Positions 45,173-53,763 of a DNA stretch of 64,000 nt are shown piece after piece (positions within the stretch are counted from its first letter, which is position 1; every line of letters begins with the position of its first letter). Both the position numbers and the translations under genes were made by a program. The notes below the pieces were generated by a model, which saw only the letters and a list, made by a program, of their open reading frames with translations, was not told the origin of the DNA and did not search any database. This DNA is from an uncultured Dokdonia sp. (GTDB lineage: Bacteria; Bacteroidota; Bacteroidia; Flavobacteriales; Flavobacteriaceae): assembly GCA_938002835.1 (NCBI GenBank), contig CALKZS010000007.1, positions 20,061 through 84,060 on the forward strand, written 5' to 3'.

Positions 45173-45763
45173 TTATCTCTTTTTAGACATTGCAGGAAAA
45201 CGCATTCTATAGTCTGCACTACACTTCCCTTTAGAAATATTAGCAAGTTTTCCTTTAATTAGACGTTTTTTAAGGCTTGATAGTTTATCTGTAAATAAAA
45301 TTCCTTCTATATGATCATACTCGTGTTGTATAACACGCGCAATCAAACCATCATACGTTTCTGTATATTCTTTAAAATTTTCGTCTTGATATTTAATCGT
45401 TACCGTAGGTTTTCTAAAAACATCTTCATTTATACCAGGTATACTCAAGCAACCTTCAGAAAATGCCCACTCTTCTCCTTCTTCTTCTAAAATTTCTGCA
45501 TTAATAAATACTTTTTTAAATGAAGCCAGCTTCTGTTGCTCTTCTTCAGAGTAAGTTTCATCATCTGCAAATGGGGTTGTGTCTACTAAAAAAATACGAA
45601 CAGGCAATCCTATTTGAGGTGCCGCTAGACCTACACCGTGAGCTCCATACATAGTTTCCCACATATTTTCTAAAAGGTCAGAAAAGTTTGGGTACTCTGG
45701 AGTTATATTTTTTGCTTTTTTCTTTAATACGGCATCGCCATATGCAACAACAGGTAATATCAT
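45173..45763 (-). CDS. def: Peptide deformylase
   Basis: Removes the formyl group from new proteins, the counterpart of Fmt, whose gene is also in the window. 196 residues with all three motifs: GVGLAAPQIG (43-52), EGCLSIPG (103-110, metal ligand C105) and QHEYDH (146-151, ligands H147 and H151, catalytic E148). The segment between motifs 1 and 2 contains a flavobacterial insertion rich in acid residues (FADDETYSEEEQQK). The gene starts 3 bp after the interrupted ruvX, so they are cotranscribed. Confidence 0.96.
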   Translation of the reverse strand: MILPVVAYGDAVLKKKAKNITPEYPNFSDLLENMWETMYGAHGVGLAAPQIGLPVRIFLVDTTPFADDETYSEEEQQKLASFKKVFINAEILEEEGEEWAFSEGCLSIPGINEDVFRKPTVTIKYQDENFKEYTETYDGLIARVIQHEYDHIEGILFTDKLSSLKKRLIKGKLANISKGKCSADYRMRFPAMSKKR

Positions 45764-45765
45764 AA

Positions 45766-46194
45766 TTATTTATTATACAAGTAATCTTGTAGTATTATAG
45801 TTGCACTAATTTGATCAACTAATGCTTTATTTTGTCTCTTCTTTTTTCCTATCCCGCTATCTATCATTGTTTGAAACGCCATTTTTGAGGTAAAACGCTC
45901 GTCCTGACGAATAATTTTTAATGATGGATGTGCTTTTTCTACGCTTTAGCGAAAGCGTAAAATATCTTCCTCAACGTCGCTCGCCTCATTATTCATACGC
46001 TTAGGTTCTCCTATTACCATTGCCTCTACGTCTTCTGTACTTAAATAATCTTTAAGAAACTTCATTAGTTCCTTTGTAGCTACAGTTGTTAATCCAGAGG
46101 CAATTAACTGTAACTCATCTGTAACAGCTATTCCTGTGCGTTTTGTTCCAAAATCTATCGCGATAATGCGAGGCATATTGATATTTTGCTGCAA
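45766..46194 (-). pseudogene. ruvX: Holliday junction resolvase-like YqgF/RuvX, interrupted by TAA within a palindrome
   Basis: The minus strand encodes a full-length 142-codon YqgF: the N-terminal RIIAIDFGTKRTGIAVTD (RNase H-like metal Asp), VIGEPKRMNNEASDVEEDIL, then RFR and a TAA at codon 83. It continues SVEKAHPSLKIIRQDERFTS, KMAFQTMIDSGIG and ALVDQISATIILQDYL, ending with a normal TAA at 45766. DERFTS and LVDQISA are the conserved second half, so the frame on both sides is sound. The TAA lies in a near-copy of the dispersed palindrome: the usual GCGAAAGC would give CGC GAA AGC (RES), and here GAA is TAA. RuvX matures pre-16S rRNA 5' ends and is essential in E. coli. A sequencing error, suppression or true inactivation are open. 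Confidence 0.8.
45943..45956. repeat. Palindrome variant GCTTTAGCGAAAGC inside ruvX
   Basis: One change from the core (C to A at 45948 on plus), and that base makes the ruvX stop codon. The third reading phase, RFR(E)S, is used here. Confidence 0.85.
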
Positions 46195-46399
46195 AAATAA
46201 GGAAAAACAAAGTAGAAGTATGTTTGAGTTTATACTAAGGATGTTATCTTACTATTATGGGGAGTTTATTGTTCTATATTTAACAAATTAATTATGTTCG
46301 TAAAGCTATTGTGACAGGTAAAACCCATTTCAAACTTTATCTTTGTGAACTTAAAAAAAATCTTTAACAAGAAATATCTGATTCATAAAACAAATAATA

Positions 46400-47215
46400 A
46401 TGACACAACTCCAAAATATCATTCAACAAGCTTGGGAAGATCGCTCACAACTTACAAATGAGATTACTATAAACGCTATTAGAGAAGTAGTAGATATGCT
46501 AGATCGTGGCACACTGCGCGTGGCAGAGCCTACAGAAAATGGGTGGCAAGTAAATGAGTGGGTTAAAAAAGCAGTGGTGCTATACTTCCCTATTCAAAAA
46601 ATGGAAACATTAGAAGCTGGTATTTTTGAATATCACGATAAAATCCCTCTAAAGAGAGATTTTGCAAACCGCGGTATACGTGTAGTTCCTAATGCTGTTG
46701 CTAGACACGGGGCTTACATATCTAGTGGTACAATCCTAATGCCTAGTTATGTAAATATAGGAGCATATGTAGATGAAGGTACGATGGTAGATACTTGGGC
46801 AACTGTAGGTAGTTGTGCTCAAATAGGTAAAAATGTGCACCTAAGTGGCGGTGTAGGGATAGGTGGTGTTTTAGAACCATTACAAGCTTCTCCTGTTATT
46901 ATAGAAGACGGTGCTTTTATAGGTAGCCGCTGTATCGTAGTAGAAGGTGTGCACGTAGAAAAAGAAGCTGTACTAGGAGCAAACGTTGTACTTACAATGA
47001 GCACAAAAATAATAGACGTTACAGGAGATGAGCCTGTAGAGATGAAAGGACGCGTACCTGCAAGATCTGTAGTCATTCCTGGAAGTTACACTAAGAAGTT
47101 TGCTGCTGGCGAATACCAAGTTCCTTGCGCTCTCATCATAGGTAAACGTAAAGAAAGCACCAATAAAAAGACATCACTTAATGATGCCTTGAGAGAATAT
47201 GATGTCGCTGTATAG
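46400..47215 (+). CDS. dapD: 2,3,4,5-tetrahydropyridine-2,6-dicarboxylate N-succinyltransferase
   Basis: Lysine and meso-diaminopimelate pathway enzyme: succinylates tetrahydrodipicolinate using succinyl-CoA. 271 residues. The helical N-domain (TQLQNIIQQAWEDRSQLTNE) is followed by a left-handed beta-helix of hexapeptides. Conserved parts are VVPNAVARHGAYISSGTILM, PSYVNIGAYVDEGTMVDTWA, VGSCAQIGKNVHLSGGVGIG and GGVLEPLQASPVIIEDGAFI. It supplies diaminopimelate for the peptidoglycan route begun by MurA. A TATCTTTG -7-like box lies at 46338-46345. It ends at a strong terminator. Confidence 0.96.
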   Translation: MTQLQNIIQQAWEDRSQLTNEITINAIREVVDMLDRGTLRVAEPTENGWQVNEWVKKAVVLYFPIQKMETLEAGIFEYHDKIPLKRDFANRGIRVVPNAVARHGAYISSGTILMPSYVNIGAYVDEGTMVDTWATVGSCAQIGKNVHLSGGVGIGGVLEPLQASPVIIEDGAFIGSRCIVVEGVHVEKEAVLGANVVLTMSTKIIDVTGDEPVEMKGRVPARSVVIPGSYTKKFAAGEYQVPCALIIGKRKESTNKKTSLNDALREYDVAV

Positions 47216-47230
47216 AGTAGTGCATTATAT

Positions 47231-47270
47231 AAAATAGGAGATCTGTCAAAATAACAGATCTCCTATTTTT
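47231..47270 (+). terminator. Terminator after dapD
   Basis: AAAATAGGAGATCTGT/ACAGATCTCCTATTTT, a 16-bp perfect stem, 7-base loop and T tail. Confidence 0.95.
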
Positions 47271-47363
47271 GAACGCTATTTCTTACTAAAATCTGCATAG
47301 TTTAATAATTATATTTATATTAATCATTGCTAAGAGCAGATTAAACGCTAACTACCATCAAAA

Positions 47364-48218
47364 ATGAGCCATACAATACGTCGCTTTGCAGTACGCCATT
47401 TGCGTAAAATGCGATTTTTACCTTCTAAATTATATGTTCATTTTCATTATGAATATTTCTCTGGCAAAAAATTTAACATAAAAGATCCAAGAGATTTTAA
47501 TGAGAAAATAGAATGGTATAAAGTTTTCTACAGACCTCCTATTTTAACTCAACTCGCAGACAAATATGAGGTTAGACCTTATGTCAAAGAGAAGATAGGA
47601 GAACAATACTTAAATGAATTGTATGCAGTCTATGATCGTCCTGAAGAAATAGATTTTGATAGTTTACCTAATAAATTTGTCATTAAAGCAAATCATACTA
47701 ATGGTCATAATATCATTGTAGAAGACAAAAAAAAATTAGACAAACAAAGAGCTGTCAAAAAATTAAATAAATGGTTAGGTGTAAACCAGTACTATCGCAG
47801 AGGACAAGAATGGGCATATAAAGACATTAAACCTAAGCTGGTAATAGAAAAGTTTTTAGAACAAGAAGGGCAAAGCTCTCTTATAGACTATAAATTTTAC
47901 TGCTTTAATGGCACACCCAAATTTGTAGATGTGCATCTTGATAGAGAAGACGATCATAAACAGAGTTGTTTTGATATGGGTTTTAATCTTCTGCCTTTTC
48001 GTAAAGGATCTAAAATAAATCCTCTTTCATCACAAATAATAAAGCCTACTAACTTTGAAGAGATGGTAGAAATTTCTAAAACGCTAGCACATAAACTCCC
48101 ATTTGTTCGTGTAGATTTATATGCAATTAACGGTAAAACAATTTTTGGAGAACTTACGTTTTATCCATCAGACGCTAGAAAACATTTTTACCCTACAAAA
48201 TATAATAGGGCTATATGA
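47364..48218 (+). CDS. TupA-like ATP-grasp protein, C-terminus lost to a TGA
   Basis: 284 residues of the TupA-like ATP-grasp family (PF14305), which ligates amino acids or similar groups to sugars of surface polysaccharides. Visible: FNIKDPRDFNEKIEWYKVFY, LADKYEVRPYVKEKIG, FVIKANHTNGHNIIVEDKKK and the ATP-grasp core LVIEKFLEQEGQSSLIDYKF then YCFNGTPKFVDVHLDR. The metal-site end is PFVRVDLYAINGKTIFGELT followed by FYPSDARKHFYPTKYNRAI. After the TGA at 48216 the same frame continues DYFELPKLEDGNKVITTF to a TAA at 48273, which looks like the rest of the family's C-terminus. A single change of GGA or TGG to TGA would explain it. First gene of the glycan locus. Confidence 0.8.
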   Translation: MSHTIRRFAVRHLRKMRFLPSKLYVHFHYEYFSGKKFNIKDPRDFNEKIEWYKVFYRPPILTQLADKYEVRPYVKEKIGEQYLNELYAVYDRPEEIDFDSLPNKFVIKANHTNGHNIIVEDKKKLDKQRAVKKLNKWLGVNQYYRRGQEWAYKDIKPKLVIEKFLEQEGQSSLIDYKFYCFNGTPKFVDVHLDREDDHKQSCFDMGFNLLPFRKGSKINPLSSQIIKPTNFEEMVEISKTLAHKLPFVRVDLYAINGKTIFGELTFYPSDARKHFYPTKYNRAI

Positions 48219-48320
48219 GATTATTTTGAACTTCCTAAACTAGAAGATGGGAATAAGGTAATCACCACTTTTTAATAAGATAATAGTATATTTCCTTTAA
48301 AAATTGTTGTAAGAAAATCT

Positions 48321-49274
48321 ATGAGTGATACTGAAACAAATATTATTGATGCTGTTATACTTTGGGTAGACGGTAACGATCCTCTTCACAAAGAGAAGAT
48401 GTTACTTTACTTAAAAGATAAGGTGACTGTTAATAACGTGAATTTTCGTACAAGATTTGATCAAGTAAATGAGATAAAGTATACGGTACAGTCACTTAAA
48501 AAATTTGCGCCATATATAAGAAACATTTTCATTGTTACAGATAATCAACAACCCGATTTTTTAAAAGAAGAAAACAGGCTTAGTATATATGATAATGTGT
48601 TTATCATTGATCACACAACAATCTTTAAAGGCTATGAAGAGTTTTTACCTACATTTTGTAGTAAGTCAATTGAAACGTGCATACATAAAATACCCAATCT
48701 TGCAGAACACTTCATTTATTTAAATGATGACTTTTTTATAATAAACAAAACAAAGCCTACAGATTTTTTTAGAAATGGAGATCCTGTTTTGAGAGGAAAA
48801 TGGTTGAAATTTGATGAAGACATTTTTTATAAAAAATTTAAAAAACCTAGATTAGGACATAAATCTGCTCAACAAAGAGCAGCAAAACTCGCAGGGTTAA
48901 AAAAGTATTATAATTTTAAACACACTCCTCACCCTCTCAGAAAATCTTCATTAGAAACCTACTTTAAAGAACATCAAGATGTTTTCCTAAAGAATATAAA
49001 ATATAAGTTTAGAAACAAAAAAAATGACCAGTTTTTAATGCAAGGTTTATCTAATCATATTGAAATTAAAAACAATACTTGTCATTTTGAAAATGATTTT
49101 CGACTCGTTTACTTTAGGTCTTACAAAAAACCATTGACTTGGTATGAATTAAAATTTCAAAATTCTATTAATAAAAAACTGTTTTTAGGTTTACAAAGCT
49201 TAGACCGTTGTCCTCCAAAAATCTTAAATTTCATAATCAATTGGCTAGAAAACCGAATTTCATTAAAATCTTAA
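48321..49274 (+). CDS. Stealth family protein (sugar-phosphate transferase)
   Basis: 317 residues. Conserved region CR1 is seen as NIIDAVILWVDGNDPLHKEK and CR2 as NEIKYTVQSLKKFAPYIRNI followed by FIVTDNQQPDF. CR3 is HKIPNLAEHFIYLNDDFFII. Stealth proteins transfer hexose-1-phosphate in capsule or glycan assembly, from bacterial capsules to the human GlcNAc-phosphotransferase. The middle is very basic (KKFKKPRLGHKSAQQRAAKL). Membrane anchoring is not evident. It is preceded and followed by other glycan genes with gaps of about 100 to 135 bp. Confidence 0.85.
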   Translation: MSDTETNIIDAVILWVDGNDPLHKEKMLLYLKDKVTVNNVNFRTRFDQVNEIKYTVQSLKKFAPYIRNIFIVTDNQQPDFLKEENRLSIYDNVFIIDHTTIFKGYEEFLPTFCSKSIETCIHKIPNLAEHFIYLNDDFFIINKTKPTDFFRNGDPVLRGKWLKFDEDIFYKKFKKPRLGHKSAQQRAAKLAGLKKYYNFKHTPHPLRKSSLETYFKEHQDVFLKNIKYKFRNKKNDQFLMQGLSNHIEIKNNTCHFENDFRLVYFRSYKKPLTWYELKFQNSINKKLFLGLQSLDRCPPKILNFIINWLENRISLKS

Positions 49275-49409
49275 TACCTAACAGAAAATATAAATTAATG
49301 GTAGTAGTTATATTGAACAGTTAATAAAGAATACTTTCATTTAAAGAAATAAATTGATAAATTATCTTTAATGTTGCAATTACTTGCTATGGAGAAAGAA
49401 CTATACTAG

Positions 49410-50243
49410 ATGCCTGAGAAATTACATTTTCGCTCTGAGCGAAATATTTATTCTACTAATGAAGAAAAAAGAGTGGTAAAACTATCTGCAACAATAATAA
49501 CTTATAATGAAGAAAAAAACATTGCTAGATGTATAGAATCTTTAATTCTTGTTACAGATGAAATCATAATAGTAGATTCATATAGTACAGACAATACTGA
49601 GTCTATTTGTAGTAAATATCCTGTGACTTTTATAAAAAATAAATTTGAAGGTCATATACAGCAAAAAAACTATGCTATTAAGCAAACTAAAAATGATATC
49701 GTTATTAACCTAGATGCAGATGAGGCTATAGACGAAGAACTTCAGCAAAGCATTTTAGAGTTAAAAAAAGATTATAAAAAAGACGGATACTACATTCAGC
49801 GTTACAATAATTATTGTGGGCAATGGATAAATCACTCTGATTGGAACCCTGACAAAAAGCTTAGGATTTTTGATAAAGCAAAAGCACATTGGGGAGGAAT
49901 TAATCCGCACGATCAAATTATTATGCAACCTGGATCTAACATTGGGATTTTATCAGGTAAAATATTACATTGGGTACATCAAACTCACGAAGAACATAGA
50001 GCAAAAACCGAAAAATTTTCTACTATTGCCGCTGGAGAATACTACAAACTAGGTAGAAGCTCAAACGTATTAGATATTATCATACGCCCGCTATGGATCT
50101 TTACCAGGTCTTATATCATCAGAATGGGTTTTTTAGACGGAAAAAACGGGTTAATTCTTTGTACCTTTAGTGCCAAAACAACGTATTTAAAATACCGTAA
50201 ATTACGTAGATTTATCAAACAAAATAAAGTAAACCGATCGTGA
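49410..50243 (+). CDS. Glycosyltransferase family 2 (WaaE/KdtX-like)
   Basis: 277 residues. The GT-A core begins at about residue 26: LSATIITYNEEKNIARCIES, IIIVDSYSTDNTESICSKYP and the DxD motif NLDADEAIDEEL. It then has HWGGINPHDQIIM and the long basic tail FLDGKNGLILCTFSAKTTYL, seen in the lipooligosaccharide-core WaaE/KdtX-like subgroup. A later start (GTG or the next Met) is possible because the first 25 residues are not conserved-looking. It overlaps the GTG start of the next gene (GTGA), indicating coupling. Confidence 0.85.
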   Translation: MPEKLHFRSERNIYSTNEEKRVVKLSATIITYNEEKNIARCIESLILVTDEIIIVDSYSTDNTESICSKYPVTFIKNKFEGHIQQKNYAIKQTKNDIVINLDADEAIDEELQQSILELKKDYKKDGYYIQRYNNYCGQWINHSDWNPDKKLRIFDKAKAHWGGINPHDQIIMQPGSNIGILSGKILHWVHQTHEEHRAKTEKFSTIAAGEYYKLGRSSNVLDIIIRPLWIFTRSYIIRMGFLDGKNGLILCTFSAKTTYLKYRKLRRFIKQNKVNRS

Positions 50244-50920
50244 AAATTGTTATACTCGCTGCAGGAATAGGGTCTCGCCTAGGCAATCCATTTCCTAAAC
50301 CACTTACACCATTAAAAAACGGAAAAAGTATTATGCAAATGATGATAGAGAACATCACGACATACTTCTCTATCGATAATTTACTAACCGTTGTTGGGTT
50401 TAAGAAAAATAGTATAATGGAACATTTTCCAGAAGCAACCTATGTTTATAACCCGTACTTTGACACTACAAATACATCTAAGAGCCTATTGTGCGCGCTT
50501 AAAAAATGCCGTAATGAATCTGTTTTATGGTTTAATGGTGATGTAGTTTTTGATCAATCTCTCATTAAAGAACTACAACCTTATATAGAAAAAAATCAAT
50601 CTTTTGTAGCGGTAAATACAAATTCTGTAGCAGATGAAGAAGTAAAGTACACATTACAAAATGGGTATATAGATAAACTCTCTAAAGAAGTAAAAAATGG
50701 TTTAGGAGAAGCTGTGGGCATTAATTTTATTTCTTCTAATGATATTAATAACTTTATTGAACAATTAGAACATTGCGAAGCTCAAGATTATTTTGAAAGA
50801 GGTCTAGAATTGATCATAGAAAAAAAATCTGCTAAAATTGAAGCTGTAGATATATCTCAATTTAATTGTATGGAAATAGATTTTAAAGAAGATCTAGAAA
50901 ACGTCAATAACTTCTTATAA
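50240..50920 (+). CDS. Nucleotidyltransferase, LicC-like
   Basis: 226 residues starting with GTG in the previous stop. IVILAAGIGSRLGNPFPKPL is the nucleotide-binding loop (GxGxRL...PKPL), VLWFNGDVVFDQSL is the metal-binding NGD, and YFDTTNTSKSLLCALKKCRN matches the NTxSL region of LicC-type cytidylyltransferases. LicC makes CDP-choline. With a CDP-glycerol glycerophosphotransferase homologue directly downstream (2-bp gap), a CDP-activated polyol or amino-alcohol is a reasonable product (inference). Confidence 0.8.
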   Translation: MKIVILAAGIGSRLGNPFPKPLTPLKNGKSIMQMMIENITTYFSIDNLLTVVGFKKNSIMEHFPEATYVYNPYFDTTNTSKSLLCALKKCRNESVLWFNGDVVFDQSLIKELQPYIEKNQSFVAVNTNSVADEEVKYTLQNGYIDKLSKEVKNGLGEAVGINFISSNDINNFIEQLEHCEAQDYFERGLELIIEKKSAKIEAVDISQFNCMEIDFKEDLENVNNFL

Positions 50921-50922
50921 CA

Positions 50923-51963
50923 ATGAAAGTTGTACTCTTCTGCCAGAATGCATATGCTTTTGGTATTATGAAACCCATTAGAGATGAACTTAAAAATGAA
51001 GAACATCCCTATATCTGGTATATAGCACCAAAACTTAAAGAGTTATTTCCTTTTCATAATGATCCTGTAACACAAAGCATAAAGGAGCTCATTAGTTTTG
51101 ATAGCGATGCGATTATTTGCCCTGGTAATGAAGTCCCGCATTATTTAAAAGGAGTGAAAGTTCAAATTTTTCACGGTCTTGCTGGGGAAAAAAAAGGACA
51201 CTTTAGAATACGTCACTACTTTGATTTATATCTAACACAAGGACCTTATTTTACAAATGGATTTAAAAAACTACAACAAAAGCATAAAGATTTTGAAGTT
51301 CAAGAGACAGGATGGTCTAAACTAGATACCTATGTCTCTATAAAAGAGATTGCTTTACAAGAAAAAGAAAACATTCTTACTCACCATAAAGCATCTAAGG
51401 TATTGCTCTATGCTCCAACATTCTCACCATCTCTTACTTCGGCTGGAGATTTCTTTGACAAAATAAAGGCACTAGCACAAAACAAAGAGTATGTGATTCA
51501 TATAAAGTTTCACGACTTAATGGATACTGCGCATATAAAAAACTACAAAAGCTTAGCTCAAACTTTTGATAATGTTTATTTCATAGAAGAAAGAGATATT
51601 ATAAAACAATTAGTAATAGCAGATTTACTCATAAGTGATACTTCGTCTGTAATTTATGAGTTCTTGTTACTAGATAAACCAGTAATCACCTACAATAATA
51701 TAAATAGCAAAATACTTTGGAATAACATTGATGATGCAACGCAATTAGAAAAAGCAATCAAAGATAATATATCAAAAGATCTATTTGCACCTCAAAGGTC
51801 AGAGATCATTGCTTCATATCATCCATATAAAGATGGAAAATCATCAGTAAGGGTGCTTGAATCTATAAAAAAGTATATTGATAAATGTGGTATTCCTTCA
51901 AAGCGAAAACTTCCACTATTAAGGAGATGGAAAATAAATAAACATTTTGATAAGAATAGTTAA
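50923..51963 (+). CDS. CDP-glycerol glycerophosphotransferase family protein
   Basis: 346 residues. MKVVLFCQNAYAFGIMKPIR, VKVQIFHGLAGEKKGHFRIR, QETGWSKLDTYVS and VLLYAPTFSPSLTSAGDFFD are family-typical (TagB/TagF-like), with the catalytic His in FHGLAGEK, KFHDLMD, and the late SDTSSVIYEFLLLDKPVITY motif (SDxSS). These enzymes transfer phosphoglycerol or similar polyol phosphates onto a glycan. A teichoic-acid-type modification in a Gram-negative is notable but documented in several LPS O-antigens. It ends the plus-strand set. Confidence 0.85.
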   Translation: MKVVLFCQNAYAFGIMKPIRDELKNEEHPYIWYIAPKLKELFPFHNDPVTQSIKELISFDSDAIICPGNEVPHYLKGVKVQIFHGLAGEKKGHFRIRHYFDLYLTQGPYFTNGFKKLQQKHKDFEVQETGWSKLDTYVSIKEIALQEKENILTHHKASKVLLYAPTFSPSLTSAGDFFDKIKALAQNKEYVIHIKFHDLMDTAHIKNYKSLAQTFDNVYFIEERDIIKQLVIADLLISDTSSVIYEFLLLDKPVITYNNINSKILWNNIDDATQLEKAIKDNISKDLFAPQRSEIIASYHPYKDGKSSVRVLESIKKYIDKCGIPSKRKLPLLRRWKINKHFDKNS

Positions 51964-51987
51964 ATTGAAGTAGACCGCTCAATATCG

Positions 51988-52602
51988 CTAACTATTTTCT
52001 TCTTTCTTAGCTAATAAATATATAAGCTGATCTTTAAGGGTACTCATATGATTTTTACGCATACGACGATATAATTTTTTCTTTGTAAAATAAGAAAACC
52101 AATCTACTAGTGGAAAAAAATCACGATGTCCTAGACCGTCTATAATAATAAGATTAACTGTTCCATCATTCATAAGCTGGCAACATATATTCCTTGCCCA
52201 TAAATCTACAGCCATTACTTTATGAGTTATTAGAGTATCTATTAAATTTTCATACTCTTTCTGAAGTATTTCTATAGACAATTCAGGATCTGGATGTAAA
52301 AGATAATACTCTAATGTGTTAGACACTTCTCCAGATACCTCATCTATTATAAAATCAAAACTAAAACCAGGTCCTAAATTAGTAGCTACTGTATTGAGAT
52401 ACTTAGCATAGAAAAGATCTTTATGCTTTAAACCTCTCCTTCTATTAAGTTGTTTATAATACTTGAGTTCTTTTTCAACACGCTGTATAATAGCATTGGG
52501 TTTACTTATTTTAATACAAACATCTTTATTTTCTGGATGTTTATAGCATATTTGATACATCCCCTCTGCTATATAATCTCTTTCTTTATTTAATATTATC
52601 AC
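51988..52602 (-). CDS. YrbL-like protein (kinase-fold)
   Basis: 204 residues of the PhoP-network YrbL family (PF10707). GMYQICYKHPENKDVCIKIS is the ATP-binding-like glycine loop and Lys. The catalytic-like HKVMAVDLWARNICCQ and the metal-binding IIIDGLGHRDFFPL (DGxG in place of DFG) show a protein-kinase-like fold, as in lipopolysaccharide-modifying kinases. It may phosphorylate a sugar such as Kdo or heptose of the LPS core (inference). It is convergent with the glycan genes and has its own strand. Confidence 0.75.
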   Translation of the reverse strand: MIILNKERDYIAEGMYQICYKHPENKDVCIKISKPNAIIQRVEKELKYYKQLNRRRGLKHKDLFYAKYLNTVATNLGPGFSFDFIIDEVSGEVSNTLEYYLLHPDPELSIEILQKEYENLIDTLITHKVMAVDLWARNICCQLMNDGTVNLIIIDGLGHRDFFPLVDWFSYFTKKKLYRRMRKNHMSTLKDQLIYLLAKKEENS

Positions 52603-52736
52603 TATAGGTTTATATTATATTTGATGTCTACACTAAGCTAAAATAAATAGTAAAGAAAGATACAAAATAACTTTTTTTTGAATTCAACAATATAAAAATC
52701 TAACAACAAAAATTTACATAGTATAATAATAGGTGC

Positions 52737-52750
52737 ACTTTCGCGAAAGC
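52737..52750. repeat. Palindrome variant ACTTTCGCGAAAGC
   Basis: One change at the first base. It lies between the yrbL-like gene and the terminator of the outer-membrane gene. Confidence 0.8.
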
Positions 52751-52754
52751 GAAT

Positions 52755-52786
52755 AAAAAAACCTCTCAGCATCCTGAGAGGTTTTT
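52755..52786 (-). terminator. Terminator after the outer-membrane protein gene
   Basis: AAAAACCTCTCAG/CTGAGAGGTTTTT stem with loop CATC; also T-tailed on plus. Confidence 0.93.
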
Positions 52787-52807
52787 AAAATTATAGTTTT
52801 CTTCTTA

Positions 52808-53332
52808 TTAGAAGAATATTGCAAAACCTATGTTAAGGCTTAAAGGGTTGAAGTCTCCGTCTCCAGCTTCTTCATTAAGACCTAAACCATAACGTATACC
52901 TGGCTCAATACTAACGTTATCAGCAACAAACCAAGCATATCCACCTTGGATTCCTACATAAAGAGGTGAAAAACCATCAACAGAAGCTCCATTTAAATCC
53001 AATTGTACTGGAAATTTACTAGAGATATAATATTTAGCTCCTACTTTCCAGTTAAAAGTACCATCGTCATCACCAAAACCATCACTGTATCCTAGACCTA
53101 CTTTTGCAGCTAAGTTATCTATTAGAAAATAACCTCCTTCAGCTCCAATACCCCAACTGCTTTCACCATCTATTGATGTAAAGTTAAAAGAAGTATTTGC
53201 TACACTTGCTTCTCCAAAGCCAGTGTTTGCTTCTACAAGCCATTTTCCTTTTGCTAATGCATCGTTATCTTGTGCGTTAGTACTTAATAATGCTCCTACT
53301 GCAAATGCAGCTGTTAAAATAAATTTTTTCAT
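52808..53332 (-). CDS. Outer membrane beta-barrel protein
   Basis: 174 residues. Signal peptide MKKFILTAAFAVGALLSTNA then QDN. The mature part is eight probable antiparallel strands (WLVEANTGFGEASV, SWGIGAEGGYFLIDNLAAKV, FNWKVGAKYYI, PLYVGIQGGYAWFVADNVSI, SLNIGFAIFF) ending in Phe, the signature for BAM insertion. It is an OmpA-barrel/porin-like small protein. No peptidoglycan domain is attached. A candidate -7 box (TATTTTTG on minus) lies at 53389-53396. Confidence 0.83.
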   Translation of the reverse strand: MKKFILTAAFAVGALLSTNAQDNDALAKGKWLVEANTGFGEASVANTSFNFTSIDGESSWGIGAEGGYFLIDNLAAKVGLGYSDGFGDDDGTFNWKVGAKYYISSKFPVQLDLNGASVDGFSPLYVGIQGGYAWFVADNVSIEPGIRYGLGLNEEAGDGDFNPLSLNIGFAIFF

Positions 53333-53715
53333 AATTAATGAATGTTTAGTAGTTAATCGCTTATAATCAATTTTGATATAAACGACCGCAAAAATATAGT
53401 ATTTTCATTTAACCGCCAGCATCTTAAATTAAAAAAAAAAGTTAAAAAATTAAAAAAACACTCCAAAAAATAAAGACTCTTTAAATAAAAATCTTTTTTA
53501 TGTTAATATGTTAAAAAATAACATTTATTAAAATTGACAGCTTAAAATTAATATCGCAAGAAAAACTCTCTCTAGTATTTAAACTTTTGAACTTAAATGC
53601 ATAATGGCCACAATTAAGAAAAGGTATACTACTTATCATATCCTAAACCACTTGTTAATCTAAAAGGAAGATTACTATCAATTTATAGTATAAGGTTGGT
53701 TTAGTAATAAACAAA
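53333..53715. other. 383-bp AT-rich gap
   Basis: No reading frame or motif that I can support, apart from the -7-like box for the outer-membrane gene at 53389-53396. Poly-A/T tracts dominate. Confidence 0.6.
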
Positions 53716-53742
53716 AAAAAGCCCTCAAAAATGAGGGCTTTC
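53716..53742 (-). terminator. Terminator after rpsA
   Basis: AAAGCCCTCA/TGAGGGCTTT with loop AAAA, T-rich beyond on the minus strand. Confidence 0.93.
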
Positions 53743-53763
53743 TTAGTATTATGAAATTGAGAA

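Noticed and set aside
45946-45948. Selenocysteine-type recoding of the ruvX stop
   Set aside because: The codon is TAA, not TGA, and no recoding hairpin specific to such a system is evident beyond the palindrome itself.
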